A DNA stretch of 64,000 nt from Actinokineospora diospyrosa (lineage in GTDB: Bacteria; Actinomycetota; Actinomycetes; Mycobacteriales; Pseudonocardiaceae). Within the stretch, counting starts at the first letter, position 1. Every line of letters begins with the position of its first letter. Location of the stretch: NCBI RefSeq assembly GCF_024171925.1, contig NZ_JAMTCO010000012.1, forward strand, positions 1-64,000, in the 5' to 3' direction. A model generated the notes under the pieces. That model was not told the DNA's origin. It worked only from the letters and a program-made list of their open reading frames with translations, and searched no databases. This document shows positions 49,090 to 58,234 of this stretch, one piece after another. The position numbers and the translations under genes are program-made.

Positions 49090-50082
49090 TCAGCTCCCGG
49101 GTAGCGCGGCGCGGTTCTTCAGCGGTTCCCACCACGCTCTGTTGTCCCGGTACCACGAGACGGTCTCGGCGAGACCGTCCTGGAAGGACACCCGGGGCGC
49201 GTAGCCCAGCTCGGTGGCGATCTTGGTGATGTCGACCGAGTAGCGCCGGTCGTGCGCCTTGCGGTCGATGACCGGCTGCACGAACGACTCGTCGGTGCCG
49301 GTCGCGGCCAGCAGCAGGCTGGTCAGCTCCCGGTTGGTCAGCTCGGTGCCGCCGCCGATGTTGTAGACCTCGCCAGCGCGGCCGCCGTCGACGACGAGCT
49401 GGATGCCGTGGCAGTGGTCGTCGACGTGCAGCCAGTCGCGCACGTTGAGGCCGTCGCCGTAGAGCGGGATCTTCTTGCCGTCCATCAGGTTCGTGGTGAA
49501 CAGCGGGATGACCTTCTCCGGGAACTGGTACGGCCCGTAGTTGTTCGAGCACCGGGTGATGTTCACCGGCAGCCCGTGCGTGCGGAAGAACGACCGCGCC
49601 ATCAGGTCCGAGGACGCCTTGGACGCCGCATACGGCGAATTGGGCTCCAGCGGGTGGGTCTCGGGCCAGGAGCCCTCGTCGATCGAGCCGTACACCTCGT
49701 CGGTCGAGACGTGCACGAACCGGCCGACGCCCGCCTCCACGGCCGCCTGCAGCAGCGTCTGGGTGCCGAGCACGTTGGTCAGCACGAAGTCGGCCGCGCC
49801 GAGGATCGAGCGGTCCACGTGGGACTCGGCGGCGAAGTGCACCACCAGGTCGACCCCGGCCATGCTCGCCCGGACCAGCTCGGCGTCGCAGATGTCGCCC
49901 TCGACGAAGCGCAGCCGCTCGCTGTCGGCGACCGGGTCGAGGTTGGCCCGGTTCCCGGCGTAGGTCAGCTTGTCGAGCACCACGACCTCGGCGTCGGCCA
50001 GCGACGGGTACGCCCCGGCCAGCGCTCGCCGCACGTAGTGCGACCCGATGAACCCGGCCCCGCCTGTCACCAGCACCCGCAT
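49090..50082 (-). CDS. rmlB: dTDP-glucose 4,6-dehydratase
   Basis: It converts dTDP-glucose to dTDP-4-keto-6-deoxyglucose, the second step to dTDP-rhamnose. The 330-residue protein has the NAD loop VTGGAGFIGSHYVRRAL, HFAAESHVDRSI, the catalytic STDEVYGSIDEG and YAASKASSD (Tyr-x3-Lys) and NNYGPYQFPEKVIPLF. The ATG at 50082 begins the operon. It is divergent from the LCP gene, with 176 bases between them that should hold both promoters. Confidence 0.96.
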   Translation of the reverse strand: MRVLVTGGAGFIGSHYVRRALAGAYPSLADAEVVVLDKLTYAGNRANLDPVADSERLRFVEGDICDAELVRASMAGVDLVVHFAAESHVDRSILGAADFVLTNVLGTQTLLQAAVEAGVGRFVHVSTDEVYGSIDEGSWPETHPLEPNSPYAASKASSDLMARSFFRTHGLPVNITRCSNNYGPYQFPEKVIPLFTTNLMDGKKIPLYGDGLNVRDWLHVDDHCHGIQLVVDGGRAGEVYNIGGGTELTNRELTSLLLAATGTDESFVQPVIDRKAHDRRYSVDITKIATELGYAPRVSFQDGLAETVSWYRDNRAWWEPLKNRAALPGS

Positions 50083-50258
50083 GTGGTCCCACCGTCCTCA
50101 CGCTCGCAGGTTTCCCCGCGAGGAGTCTTCCACGTCTGTCCCCTGTCGGAGTAAACGTCGACGCTCGCCGATCCGTGTTACCGGTGACGACGCTGACAGC
50201 CGGACCACACGGACGTGGGTAACCTGGTCATGTCAGGTCAGACCGGGGAGGAGCGTGC

Positions 50259-51914
50259 GTGGGCGAGCGTGCGCGTGCGGTGACCGGCGAATCGGGGGGT
50301 GCGTTACCCGTGCCGCGTCGGCCGTCGATGTTCTTGCGGGTGAGCACCGTGCTGGTGCGCACCCTGGTCACCGTGCTCTCGGTGGCCGTTGTCGCGGCCA
50401 CCGCGTGGGGGTGGTCGCTGATCCGCGGCCTCGACGACAACGTGGCCACCACCGACGTCATCGACGTGCAGGCGGACGACCCGGCGACCGGTGGTTCCAC
50501 CGCCGAGCGGCTCGACAGCGCGGTCGACATCCTGCTGGTGGGCATCGACAGCCGCACCGACGCGTTCGGCAACCCGCTGCCCAAAGAGGTCCTCGCGATG
50601 CTCAACGGCGGCAAGGCCGACGGCGAGCGCAACACCGACACGATGATCCTGGTGCACATCCCCGCGGGTGGGCGCAAGGCCGTGGCGTTCTCCTTCCCGC
50701 GCGACTCGTGGGTCGACATCGGCGGCGGGTTCGGCAAGCACAAGCTCAACTCGGCGTTCGTGTACGCCTACAACGACACCCGCCGGACCCTCGTCGAGCA
50801 GGGCGTCGACGACCCGAAGGAGATCGAGGCGAAGGCGGTGGTCGCGGGCCGCAAGAACCTCATCGCCGCGATCGAGCGGCTGATCGGCAAGGCGGTCACC
50901 ATCGACCGCTACGCCGAGGTCAACCTGGCCAGCTTCTACGAGGTCACCAAGGCCGTCGGCGGCGTCGAGGTGTGCCTGAACAACGCGGTCGACGAGGCCA
51001 AGTCCGGCGCCCGCTTCCCGGCGGGTCGGCAGACGATCTCCGGCGCGGCGGCGCTGTCGTTCGTGCGGCAGCGCTACGGGCTGCCCAACGGCGACCTGGA
51101 CCGGATCGTGCGGCAGCAGACCTTCCTCGGCGCGCTGGCGAACAAGGTCCTCTCCGCGGAGCTGCTGGCCAACCCGGGCCGGGCCCGGGACCTGATCACC
51201 GCGGTGCAGAAGTCGGTCGTGCTGTCCTCGAACTGGAACCTGTCCCGCTTCGCCGCCCAGATGCAGGGCCTGAGCAGCGGGAACATCGAGTTCCGGACCA
51301 TCCCGAACGAGGGCGACGCCAAGATCGGCGGGGCCGACGTGATCAAGGTGAACCCGGAGCACGTGGCGGCGACGATCAAGCAGGTCATCGACCAGGCGGA
51401 TGGGGTCACCCAGCGACCGAGCGGCCCGCCCGCCCCGTCGTCGGGCAGCCCGGTGGAGACCAACGCGATCCCGCTGGCGCCGACGACCACCGGCAAGCCC
51501 AGCACCGGCATCACCGTGGACGTGCGCAACGGTTCCAACACCAAGGGCCTGGCCTCCACCGTCCTCGACCGCCTGATCGCGCACGGCTTCACCCGGGGTG
51601 AGGTGGGGGACGCGGCGGTGCAGAACGGCACGGTGGTCCGCTACGCGCCCGGCGAGCTCGCCAAGGCCAACGCGGTCGCCACCACGCTGACCACCAAGGC
51701 GCTGACCCTGACCGAAGACCGCACTCTTATCTCCGGTCACGTGCGGGTCGTGCTGGGCACCTCTTACCCGTCCGGCGACCAGCAGCTCACCAGCGATCCT
51801 TTCCTCAACCTCTCCCCAACCAGCACGGTCCGTCCTACCTCGACCAAGGCGAGCCCGCCGGTCACCGTGGCTCCACCGAACGTCGAGGCAGGCAGCCTCA
51901 AGTGCATCAACTAG
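50259..51914 (+). CDS. LytR-CpsA-Psr (LCP) family cell-wall ligase
   Basis: A 551-residue membrane-anchored phosphotransferase of the kind that attaches arabinogalactan or similar polymers to peptidoglycan. One N-terminal signal-anchor helix (about 30-52) is present. The LCP core (90-330) has VDILLVGIDSR, ERNTDTMILVHIP, AFSFPRDSWVDI and FVRQRYGLPNGDLDRIVRQ, whose Arg and Asp residues bind the polyprenyl pyrophosphate. A C-terminal LytR_C domain (about 410-500, VDVRNGSNTKGLASTVLDRL) follows. The GTG start is seven bases after ggggagg. The position opposite rmlB matches Rv3267 in mycobacteria. Confidence 0.94.
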   Translation: MGERARAVTGESGGALPVPRRPSMFLRVSTVLVRTLVTVLSVAVVAATAWGWSLIRGLDDNVATTDVIDVQADDPATGGSTAERLDSAVDILLVGIDSRTDAFGNPLPKEVLAMLNGGKADGERNTDTMILVHIPAGGRKAVAFSFPRDSWVDIGGGFGKHKLNSAFVYAYNDTRRTLVEQGVDDPKEIEAKAVVAGRKNLIAAIERLIGKAVTIDRYAEVNLASFYEVTKAVGGVEVCLNNAVDEAKSGARFPAGRQTISGAAALSFVRQRYGLPNGDLDRIVRQQTFLGALANKVLSAELLANPGRARDLITAVQKSVVLSSNWNLSRFAAQMQGLSSGNIEFRTIPNEGDAKIGGADVIKVNPEHVAATIKQVIDQADGVTQRPSGPPAPSSGSPVETNAIPLAPTTTGKPSTGITVDVRNGSNTKGLASTVLDRLIAHGFTRGEVGDAAVQNGTVVRYAPGELAKANAVATTLTTKALTLTEDRTLISGHVRVVLGTSYPSGDQQLTSDPFLNLSPTSTVRPTSTKASPPVTVAPPNVEAGSLKCIN

Positions 51915-51918
51915 CCGA

Positions 51919-52392
51919 ATGACCGCGGCTGGCAGGCAGGCTTCGTACGGCGGCGTGTGGGCGCGGGTGCTGCTTCGGTGGTGCGCTGTGGCGTGCTGGC
52001 TGGGCGTGGCGGTCACCACCGTCGCGGTGTTCACCACCGGGATGGCCTGGTGGACCGGTGCGCTCATCGAAGCGGCGGTGGTGGTGTTCCTCTTACCGCT
52101 CGGCTTCGTGCTGTGGTCCGACGCGGGCGAGCACAAGTCGGACACCGAGCGGTTGCTGCGCGACGGCAAGCCCGCCACAGCGGAGGTCGTCGAGGTGGAA
52201 CTGGTCGACCCCGGTGACGGCAGCCCGGACGTGGCGGTGCTGCGCCTGCGCATCAGCGGCGCCGACGTGCCGCCCTTCGAGACGACCTACCGCGGCGACG
52301 CAGACCCCGAGTTCCGCATCGGTGCGTTGCTATACGCGACCGTTGACCCTGCCGACAACCTGTTCACCTTGAGGCGCCTGCACACGCCGTAG
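51919..52392 (+). CDS. Small membrane protein of unknown function
   Basis: A 157-residue protein with two hydrophobic helices (about 17-40 and 46-66). A soluble beta-rich domain follows, with ATAEVVEVELVDPGDG and TYRGDADPEFRIGALLYATVDP, reminiscent of DUF3592-type oligosaccharide-binding folds. It begins four bases after the LCP stop, so it is in the same transcript and may act on the envelope. No catalytic motif is visible. Confidence 0.75.
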   Translation: MTAAGRQASYGGVWARVLLRWCAVACWLGVAVTTVAVFTTGMAWWTGALIEAAVVVFLLPLGFVLWSDAGEHKSDTERLLRDGKPATAEVVEVELVDPGDGSPDVAVLRLRISGADVPPFETTYRGDADPEFRIGALLYATVDPADNLFTLRRLHTP

Positions 52393-52416
52393 TACGGCCG
52401 CCGCTAGTTTGGTCCA

Positions 52417-53082
52417 GTGAGCCTTACCGAAGCCATCTTGCGGCCCCTTCGCGCGTCCTCAGCCAAGCCTCTGGTCACCCACTACGACGACGCCACCGGC
52501 AGCCGGGTTGAGCTGTCGGTCGCGACCATGGCGAACTGGGCGGCGAAGACCGCGAACTGGCTCGTCGAGGAGTACGACGTCGAGGCCGGGACGCCGGTGG
52601 CCGTGCGGTTGCCAGCGCACTGGCAGACCGCCGGGGTGCTGCTGGGCGCGTGGTGGGCGGGCGCGCACGTGGTCGCCGAGGGGCCTGCCGCGGTGACCTT
52701 CGTCGCACCCGGGGTCAGCGCGGACGGGGTGGCGGCGACGGTGTCGCTGGACCCGATGGGCCGCTACCTGGGTGGCTCGCGGGACGGCGTGATCGACTTC
52801 ATCGGCGAGGCCCGGTTGTTCGGCGACGACTACTTCGGCGCGCCGGTGCCCGGGTCGACGCCCGCGCTGGCCGGGCTGACGGTGGACGAGGTGCTGGCGC
52901 GGGCCGCAGGGCTGGAACCGGGGGTGCGGGTGCTGTCCACCCGGGAGTGGACGGTGCCCGACGGGGTGCTCAGCGCTCTGGTCGCGCCGCTGGTGGCAGG
53001 TGGGTCGGTGGTGCAGGTCAGCAACCCGGCCCGGGTGGACGCGCACCGCACGGCCGAGCGGACGACCCTGGACCTGACCTGA
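52417..53082 (+). CDS. TIGR03089-family protein (Rv3268-like)
   Basis: A 221-residue protein resembling the N-terminal part of AMP-forming acyl-CoA synthetases: THYDDATGSRVELSVATMAN, TPVAVRLPAHWQTAGVLLGAWWAGA. It lacks the C-terminal catalytic domain, as all members of this actinobacterial family do. Function is unknown. The GTG start lies 24 bases after the membrane protein stop. Its stop overlaps the SDR start by one base (TGATG). Confidence 0.85.
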   Translation: MSLTEAILRPLRASSAKPLVTHYDDATGSRVELSVATMANWAAKTANWLVEEYDVEAGTPVAVRLPAHWQTAGVLLGAWWAGAHVVAEGPAAVTFVAPGVSADGVAATVSLDPMGRYLGGSRDGVIDFIGEARLFGDDYFGAPVPGSTPALAGLTVDEVLARAAGLEPGVRVLSTREWTVPDGVLSALVAPLVAGGSVVQVSNPARVDAHRTAERTTLDLT

Positions 53083-53879
53083 TGCGCTCGTTCAGCGGGA
53101 AGGTCGCCGTCGTCACCGGCGCCGCGTCGGGCATCGGTCAGGCCCTGGTGTCGGCGCTGGTCGCGGCCGGGGCCCAGGTGGCCGCCTCGGACATCGCCGA
53201 GGTCGCCGAGGGGCCCGGGGTGCGGCCGTACCGGCTGGACGTGGCCGACCGGGACGCGGTGTACGCGCACGCCGACCAGGTCGTCGCCGACCTCGGCCGG
53301 GTCGACCTGGTGGTCAACAACGCCGGGGTGGCGCTGAAGGGCACCGTCGCCCAGATGAGCGACGAGGACCTGCGCTGGGTCATGGACATCGACTTCTGGG
53401 GCGTGGTGCACGGGACGCGGGCGTTCCTGCCGCACCTGGTCGCCACCCGCGGGCACCTGGTGAACGTGTCCAGCGTGTTCGGGCTGATCGGGGTGCCGAC
53501 GCAGAGCGCCTACAACGCCGCCAAGTTCGCCGTCCGCGGCTTCACCGAGTCGCTGCGCCAAGAGGTGGCGGGCGTCGTGGGCGTCACCTGCGTGCACCCC
53601 GGCGGCGTCCGGACCGCCATCGCCCGCTCGGCGCGGACCTCCGACCCGGCCGAGCGGGAGTCCTTCGGACGCTCCCTCGACCGGGTGGCGATGACCTCCC
53701 CGGAGCGCGCGGCCCGGCTCATCCTCGACGGTGTCCGCCGCGACCGCGCGCGCGTCTTGGTCGGCCCGGACGCCTACGTCATCGACCTGCTGGCGCGCCT
53801 GCTCGGCTCCTGGTACCAGCCGCTGGTCCGGCGGGCCTTCAGCCCATCGTCTTCTGGCCGTCGAGGCTCTCGCGGATGA
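53082..53879 (+). CDS. Short-chain dehydrogenase/reductase
   Basis: A 265-residue classical SDR. VVTGAASGIGQAL (TGxxxGIG), VVNNAGVALKG (NNAG), the catalytic Ser in VNVSSVFGLIG and YNAAKFAVRG (Tyr-x3-Lys) are all present. The Asp at the end of beta-strand 2 (ASDIAEV) suggests NAD(H) preference. Substrate is unknown. It is translationally coupled to the TIGR03089 gene. The last 41 bases overlap the convergent DinB-family gene. Confidence 0.92.
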   Translation: MRSFSGKVAVVTGAASGIGQALVSALVAAGAQVAASDIAEVAEGPGVRPYRLDVADRDAVYAHADQVVADLGRVDLVVNNAGVALKGTVAQMSDEDLRWVMDIDFWGVVHGTRAFLPHLVATRGHLVNVSSVFGLIGVPTQSAYNAAKFAVRGFTESLRQEVAGVVGVTCVHPGGVRTAIARSARTSDPAERESFGRSLDRVAMTSPERAARLILDGVRRDRARVLVGPDAYVIDLLARLLGSWYQPLVRRAFSPSSSGRRGSRG

Positions 53880-54369
53880 TGTCCGCGTGGCCTGCGTGCT
53901 GCGCGGTCTCGGCGATGATGTGCAGCAGGACCCGGCGCACGGAGCGGACCGCGCCCGCCTCGAACCAGGGCGCCACCGGCAACGGGAAAGCCTTGTTGAG
54001 GTCGGCGGTCTTGACCAGCTCATCGGTCTTGGCGGCGACCTCGGCGTAGTTGGCGAGGTGGGTCTCGAGCGACTCGCCCGGGTTCATCCGGTGCTCGTCC
54101 TCCCAGTCCAGCGCGACGCTCTCCATCTCGGCCGCGCCGCCGACCATGAACCGGTACCAAGCCGCCTCGGTCGAGGCGACGTGCTTGATGAGCCCGCCGA
54201 TGGTGAGCGCGCTGACGGTGCTGCGCTGCGCCGCCTGCTCGTCGGTGAGGCCCTGGGCGGTGTGGCGCAGGAAGCCGCGGTGCACGGCGAGGGTCTGCAG
54301 CAGGTCCGCCCGCTCGGCGTCGAGGTCGGTGGCGGTCGGGGTGCTGGAGAGGTCAAGCGGGCTGCTCAT
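53839..54369 (-). CDS. DinB-superfamily protein (mycothiol-dependent enzyme-like)
   Basis: A 176-residue four-helix-bundle protein. The metal-binding His triad is visible: His in GGLIKHVASTEAAW and two His in ETAQHAGHADIIRE. In actinobacteria such proteins often use mycothiol or catalyse thiol-dependent isomerisation or transfer. The ATG at 54369 follows aaagga by seven bases. It is convergent with the SDR and lies about 100 bases downstream of the TIR gene on the same strand. Confidence 0.88.
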   Translation of the reverse strand: MSSPLDLSSTPTATDLDAERADLLQTLAVHRGFLRHTAQGLTDEQAAQRSTVSALTIGGLIKHVASTEAAWYRFMVGGAAEMESVALDWEDEHRMNPGESLETHLANYAEVAAKTDELVKTADLNKAFPLPVAPWFEAGAVRSVRRVLLHIIAETAQHAGHADIIRESLDGQKTMG

Positions 54370-54466
54370 GATGCGTCCTTTGTGTCTTCGCGACTTCCTT
54401 GAGGACAACTCTAGGACCGCTTGCGGACAGGTTCAGTCCGCAAGCGCAACTCTTTCCAGATTCACT

Positions 54467-55240
54467 TCATGGAGTCTTCCGCCTACGCACAGCAACCGTG
54501 CCCCGGTCCCCCTCGAGCGGGGCGCCCTCCAATTCCGGGTGCAACATCTTGTTCACGTTGTAGATCGCAAACTCGATATGAGCTCGCAAATCCTGCCCGC
54601 TGTCAGCCAAATCCCGCATGTCGGCCAAATGGTGACGAAGCGTCCGCAGACGCCCGTTGTAGGATTGATCGCTGTCCGCAATCATCATTCTGTGCTGCGC
54701 CCGAACGAGGTCCAGCACTTCACCCAAGAGATCCTCGGCGGAGCGCTTCTCCACGGTATTCGCACTGGGGGTGGCACTCACCTCCCGGAGCTTGCCGTCC
54801 AACTCCGGCCACCACACGTCGAACGCGGTGTCCAGCTTCTTCACCGGCAGCGGGCACGCGGCGTTGATCGAGTTGATCAGCTTCCGGACGTCGTCGCGCT
54901 CGTAGACCGTGGACTGGAATTGCAGCAGCGGCCCGGTGACCTCTTTGCGCTCAACCCCGAACAAAAATGGAGACACCCGACTGGTCTCCACGAACTTCGA
55001 CAACGCCCCCGCCTCGAAGTTCAACCACGGCGCCGCCAAGTTGTCCTTCGTCACGCAGACGATCCCGAAGTTGCAGTCCGCCAACTCCGCCGAGATGTCC
55101 GAACTCCACCGCGCCCCCTTGTCGATGTCCTCCGACGACAGGTACGGCTCCACGGCCTGGATCACCGACGGGATCCACTCGCGCAGTACCTCGGCCACGT
55201 TCCGGCTGATCTCGCCCGACCAGCTGATGAAGACCTTCAC
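54467..55240 (-). CDS. TIR-domain protein, possible NADase-type defence effector
   Basis: A 257-residue protein. The N-terminal 130 residues are a TIR-like fold: VKVFISWSGE at the first strand, SSEDIDKGARWSSDISAEL, GIVCVTKDNL and PWLNFEAGALSK, where Glu76 sits at the position of the catalytic Glu of TIR NADases. A helical C-terminal region (140-257, with RAQHRMMIADSDQSYNGRL) has no match I know. Base composition is lower in GC than its neighbours (about 55-60 percent in lines counted by hand, against over 70), a sign of transfer. GTG 55240 has acggag upstream. Anti-phage function is inference; the TIR fold is read from motifs. Confidence 0.8.
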   Translation of the reverse strand: MKVFISWSGEISRNVAEVLREWIPSVIQAVEPYLSSEDIDKGARWSSDISAELADCNFGIVCVTKDNLAAPWLNFEAGALSKFVETSRVSPFLFGVERKEVTGPLLQFQSTVYERDDVRKLINSINAACPLPVKKLDTAFDVWWPELDGKLREVSATPSANTVEKRSAEDLLGEVLDLVRAQHRMMIADSDQSYNGRLRTLRHHLADMRDLADSGQDLRAHIEFAIYNVNKMLHPELEGAPLEGDRGTVAVRRRKTP

Positions 55241-55284
55241 ACCCCGCTCCGTCGGGGCCCGAGCACCCACCGTTACACAGCGAA

Positions 55285-55313
55285 GGGCGGCCCGGTCCAC
55301 GACCGAGCCGCCC
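55285..55313 (-). terminator. Terminator of the fadE25-like gene
   Basis: A 13-bp stem with one mismatch (gggcggcccggtc with gaccgagccgccc) and a three-base loop, 18 bases past the dehydrogenase stop. It insulates the TIR gene from upstream transcription. Confidence 0.75.
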
Positions 55314-55330
55314 TCGAGCGAAGATCCTGA

Positions 55331-56491
55331 TTAGCCCTTGAGCAGGGACCGCGCCATCACCATGCGCTGGATCTGGTTGGTGCCCTCGTAGATCTGGGTG
55401 ATCTTGGCGTCGCGCATCATCCGCTCGACCGGGAAGTCGCGGGTGTAGCCCGCGCCGCCGAACAGCTGGACCGCGTCGGTCGTGACCTCCATCGCCGTGT
55501 CCGAGGCGAAGGTCTTCGCGGCGCTGGAGGCGAAGGACCCGCCCGGCTCGCCGCGCTCGACCTTGGCCGCGGCCGCGTACACCAGGTGGCGGGCGGCTTC
55601 GATCTTCATCGCCATGTCCGCGAGCATGAACTGCACGCCCTGGAACTCCGCGATCGCCTTGCCGAACTGCTTGCGGTCCTTGACGTAAGCGACCGCCGCG
55701 TCCAGCGCACCCTGCGCGATGCCCAACGCCTGCGCGCCGATCGAGTGCCGCGTGTGGTCGAGCGTGCGCAACGCGAGCCGCAGGCCCTGGCCGGGTTCGC
55801 CGATGATCCGGTCGGCCGGGATCTCGCAGTTCTCGAAGTAGATCTCGCGGGTCGGTGAGCCCTTGATGCCGAGCTTGCGCTCCTTCGGCCCGACCACGAA
55901 CCCGGGGTCGTCCTTGTGCACCATGAACGCCGAGATGCCGTCGGCGGGCTTGGCCGCGTCCGGGTTGGACACCGCCATCACCGTGTACCAGCTGGACTCG
56001 CCCGCGTTGGTGATCCAGCACTTGGTGCCGTTGAGCACCCAGGTCGACCCCTCCGAGCGGGCCTTGGTGCGCATCGACGCGGTGTCCGACCCGGCCTCTC
56101 GCTCCGACAGCGCGTAAGAGGCCATCTCACCGGCGGCGATCTCGGAGAGCACCTTCTGCTTAAGCGCCTCGGACCCGCCGAGGATCAGGTTCATCGTGCC
56201 CAGCTTGTTGACCGCCGGGATCAGCGAGGACGACCCGCAGACCCGGGCGACCTCCTCGATCACGATGTTGGTCGCCACCGAGTCGGCGCCCTGCCCGTCG
56301 TAGGCCTCCGGGATGTGCGGCGCGGCGAACCCGGCCTTGTTCAGCGCGGTCAACGCCTCGACCGGGAACCGCTCCTGCTCGTCCACCTCGACCGCGTGCG
56401 GCGCGATCTCCTTCTCGGCGAGGTCGCGCACGGCCTCGCGCAGCGCGTTGTGCTCGTCGCCGAGCTGGTAGAGCCCGTAGCCCGCGTCCAC
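55331..56491 (-). CDS. fadE25: Acyl-CoA dehydrogenase (FadE25-like)
   Basis: An FAD enzyme that introduces a double bond into acyl-CoA. The 386-residue protein has the FAD-binding YALSEREAGSDTASM and WITNAGES segments, QLFGGAGYTRDFPVERMMRD and the catalytic base in QIYEGTNQIQRMV (Glu near 372). It is most like the short/branched-chain type. By synteny with mycobacteria it is the FadE25 orthologue near purE/purK. The GTG start at 56491 lies 79 bases after the paralogous membrane genes. Confidence 0.93.
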   Translation of the reverse strand: MDAGYGLYQLGDEHNALREAVRDLAEKEIAPHAVEVDEQERFPVEALTALNKAGFAAPHIPEAYDGQGADSVATNIVIEEVARVCGSSSLIPAVNKLGTMNLILGGSEALKQKVLSEIAAGEMASYALSEREAGSDTASMRTKARSEGSTWVLNGTKCWITNAGESSWYTVMAVSNPDAAKPADGISAFMVHKDDPGFVVGPKERKLGIKGSPTREIYFENCEIPADRIIGEPGQGLRLALRTLDHTRHSIGAQALGIAQGALDAAVAYVKDRKQFGKAIAEFQGVQFMLADMAMKIEAARHLVYAAAAKVERGEPGGSFASSAAKTFASDTAMEVTTDAVQLFGGAGYTRDFPVERMMRDAKITQIYEGTNQIQRMVMARSLLKG

Positions 56492-56570
56492 GTCAGTTAC
56501 CTCCCGGTACGGCAGCGTCCCGACCCGATGTTAGCGCCCGTTCACTTCGGTGTCCTTGTGTGCTGCGCCG

Positions 56571-57377
56571 CTAAACGATGAATGCCCCGGCGAGCAGGAA
56601 CGCGTAGAGGGCGACCGAACTGGTCACGGCGGTGACCGCGAACGCCCCGGCGGCCCTACCGAGGCCGTGCCGCAGGCCCGGTCTGGTCAGCGTCCACTGC
56701 CAGAACACCAGCAGCACGCCCGCGAAGGAGGCCGCGAAGAGCACCACCGCGTTCAGGCTGCCGCCGAGCAGCGCGGTCGCGAACACCAGCAGCACGAGCC
56801 AGCCGAGCCCGGTGGTCCACACCAGGGTGCGCGGTTCCTCGGTCGGCCGCCTGCCGCCGTACCCGGCGACCAGTGCGGCGATGACGGCGAGCGAGCCGGT
56901 GGCGACCACGAGGAACCGCCGTGGGCCCGCGGGCAGCGACAACCGAGGCGTCTCGGTGGCGAGGCGGTCGACCTCCGCGGTGCTCAAGCCGATCCCGGCG
57001 GGCAACCGGGCGGCCGCCCCGTCGCCGCTGGGCCCGTACGCGAAGGTCGCTTCGCACATCCGCGGCTTGCCGTCGTAGCGGGCGGTGCACGAGATCGGCC
57101 CGGTCTCCGACGCGGGTTGGGTCATCGCGACCTCCAGCGGCCTGCCCACGACGTCCACCACGCAGGTCTCGACGAGGCCGACCTGCACGCAGGACATCGC
57201 CGCGCGCGGCAACGACAGCCAGGCGTCCTGGCCGTTGTGCACGGCGATGTCGTGGATCTGCTCGTACTCGCGGGTCGGTGAGGTGACCACGAGCGCGAGG
57301 CAGATCCCGAACAGCGCGAGGAGCAGGGCGCCCGGCAGGGCCGACCGGGCGGTGAACCGGGATGTGGTGACGGGCAT
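56571..57377 (-). CDS. Membrane protein, tandem paralogue 1
   Basis: A 268-residue protein with one N-terminal helix (about 15-33), an extracytoplasmic domain with conserved cysteines (AMSCVQVGLVETCVVDV, PISCTARYDGKPRMCEATF) and four C-terminal helices starting at GYGGRRPTEEP. FWQWTLTRPGLRHGLGR and the ending LLAGAFIV are shared with the next two genes. No family is recognised. The ATG at 57377 lies seven bases after the stop of paralogue 2, so they are cotranscribed. Confidence 0.8.
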   Translation of the reverse strand: MPVTTSRFTARSALPGALLLALFGICLALVVTSPTREYEQIHDIAVHNGQDAWLSLPRAAMSCVQVGLVETCVVDVVGRPLEVAMTQPASETGPISCTARYDGKPRMCEATFAYGPSGDGAAARLPAGIGLSTAEVDRLATETPRLSLPAGPRRFLVVATGSLAVIAALVAGYGGRRPTEEPRTLVWTTGLGWLVLLVFATALLGGSLNAVVLFAASFAGVLLVFWQWTLTRPGLRHGLGRAAGAFAVTAVTSSVALYAFLLAGAFIV

Positions 57378-57384
57378 CTGGGTC

Positions 57385-58194
57385 CTAGTCGATGAAAGCG
57401 CCTGCGAGCATGAACAGCAGCAGCGCGACCGACGAGGCGAACGCGGTCGAGGCGAAGGCGCCGAGCGCGCGCCAGATCCCCTGCGCGCGCCCCGGTCTGG
57501 CCAGCGTCCACTGCCAGAGCACGAGCACACCGCCCGCGACGATCACCAGCGGGTGGATCACGAAGAACACGCTGCCGCCCAACAGGACCAGCGACGCCAC
57601 CACCAGCAGCGCCCAGCCGACCCCGGTCGCCCAGAGCAGCGGGGTGGCGTTGTTGACCGGCCGCCTGCCGCCGAACCCGGCGACGAAGGCGGCCACGACG
57701 GCGAGCACCGCGACCACGATCGGACCGGAGTCGGCGATGTCGCCGATCTGCGTCCACCAGGGCGCGAGTCCGGCGAGTTCCACGGCGGAGACACCGAGGC
57801 CGTCTTCGATCAGAGCGATCGCGCCGACACCGGTGGACGTGTAGTTGTAGGTCGCCCCGCAAGACACCGGATCGCCGTCGTACTGGGCGACGCAGGAGAG
57901 GTGCCTGCTCGAACCGGTGTAGGTCATAGATGCCCGCAACTGCCTACCCGCCACTTCCACAGTGCAGGTAGAGGTATCGCCCACCATCTCGCATGACAGC
58001 GCAGCACGCGGGATGGTCACCCACTGGTCTTCGCCTTGGTTGATGGCGATCCCATAGAGCTGCCCGTCGTCGCCGCGGCCAGGCGCGACCATCGTGAGCA
58101 ATACGAGGACACCGAACAACGCCAGCAGCAGAGCGCCAGGTAGAGCCGCCCGCACAGTGAGCCGAGGCGGGGTTACCGGGGCGATCACGGACAT
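57385..58194 (-). CDS. Membrane protein, tandem paralogue 2
   Basis: A 269-residue protein with the same layout as its neighbours. VRAALPGALLLALFG forms helix 1. A lumenal domain with four Cys (ALSCEMVGDTSTCTVEV, LSCVAQYDGDPVSCGATY) follows, then GFGGRRPVNNATPLLW, WQWTLARPGRAQGIWRALG and LAGAFID. The ATG at 58194 has a leader, ggagacctcgcgg-like in minus-strand order, that is also found before paralogue 3. Function unknown. Confidence 0.8.
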   Translation of the reverse strand: MSVIAPVTPPRLTVRAALPGALLLALFGVLVLLTMVAPGRGDDGQLYGIAINQGEDQWVTIPRAALSCEMVGDTSTCTVEVAGRQLRASMTYTGSSRHLSCVAQYDGDPVSCGATYNYTSTGVGAIALIEDGLGVSAVELAGLAPWWTQIGDIADSGPIVVAVLAVVAAFVAGFGGRRPVNNATPLLWATGVGWALLVVASLVLLGGSVFFVIHPLVIVAGGVLVLWQWTLARPGRAQGIWRALGAFASTAFASSVALLLFMLAGAFID

Positions 58195-58234
58195 CGGGCT
58201 CCTCCTGGAGACCTCGCGGCGAACAGTGGGCGCG

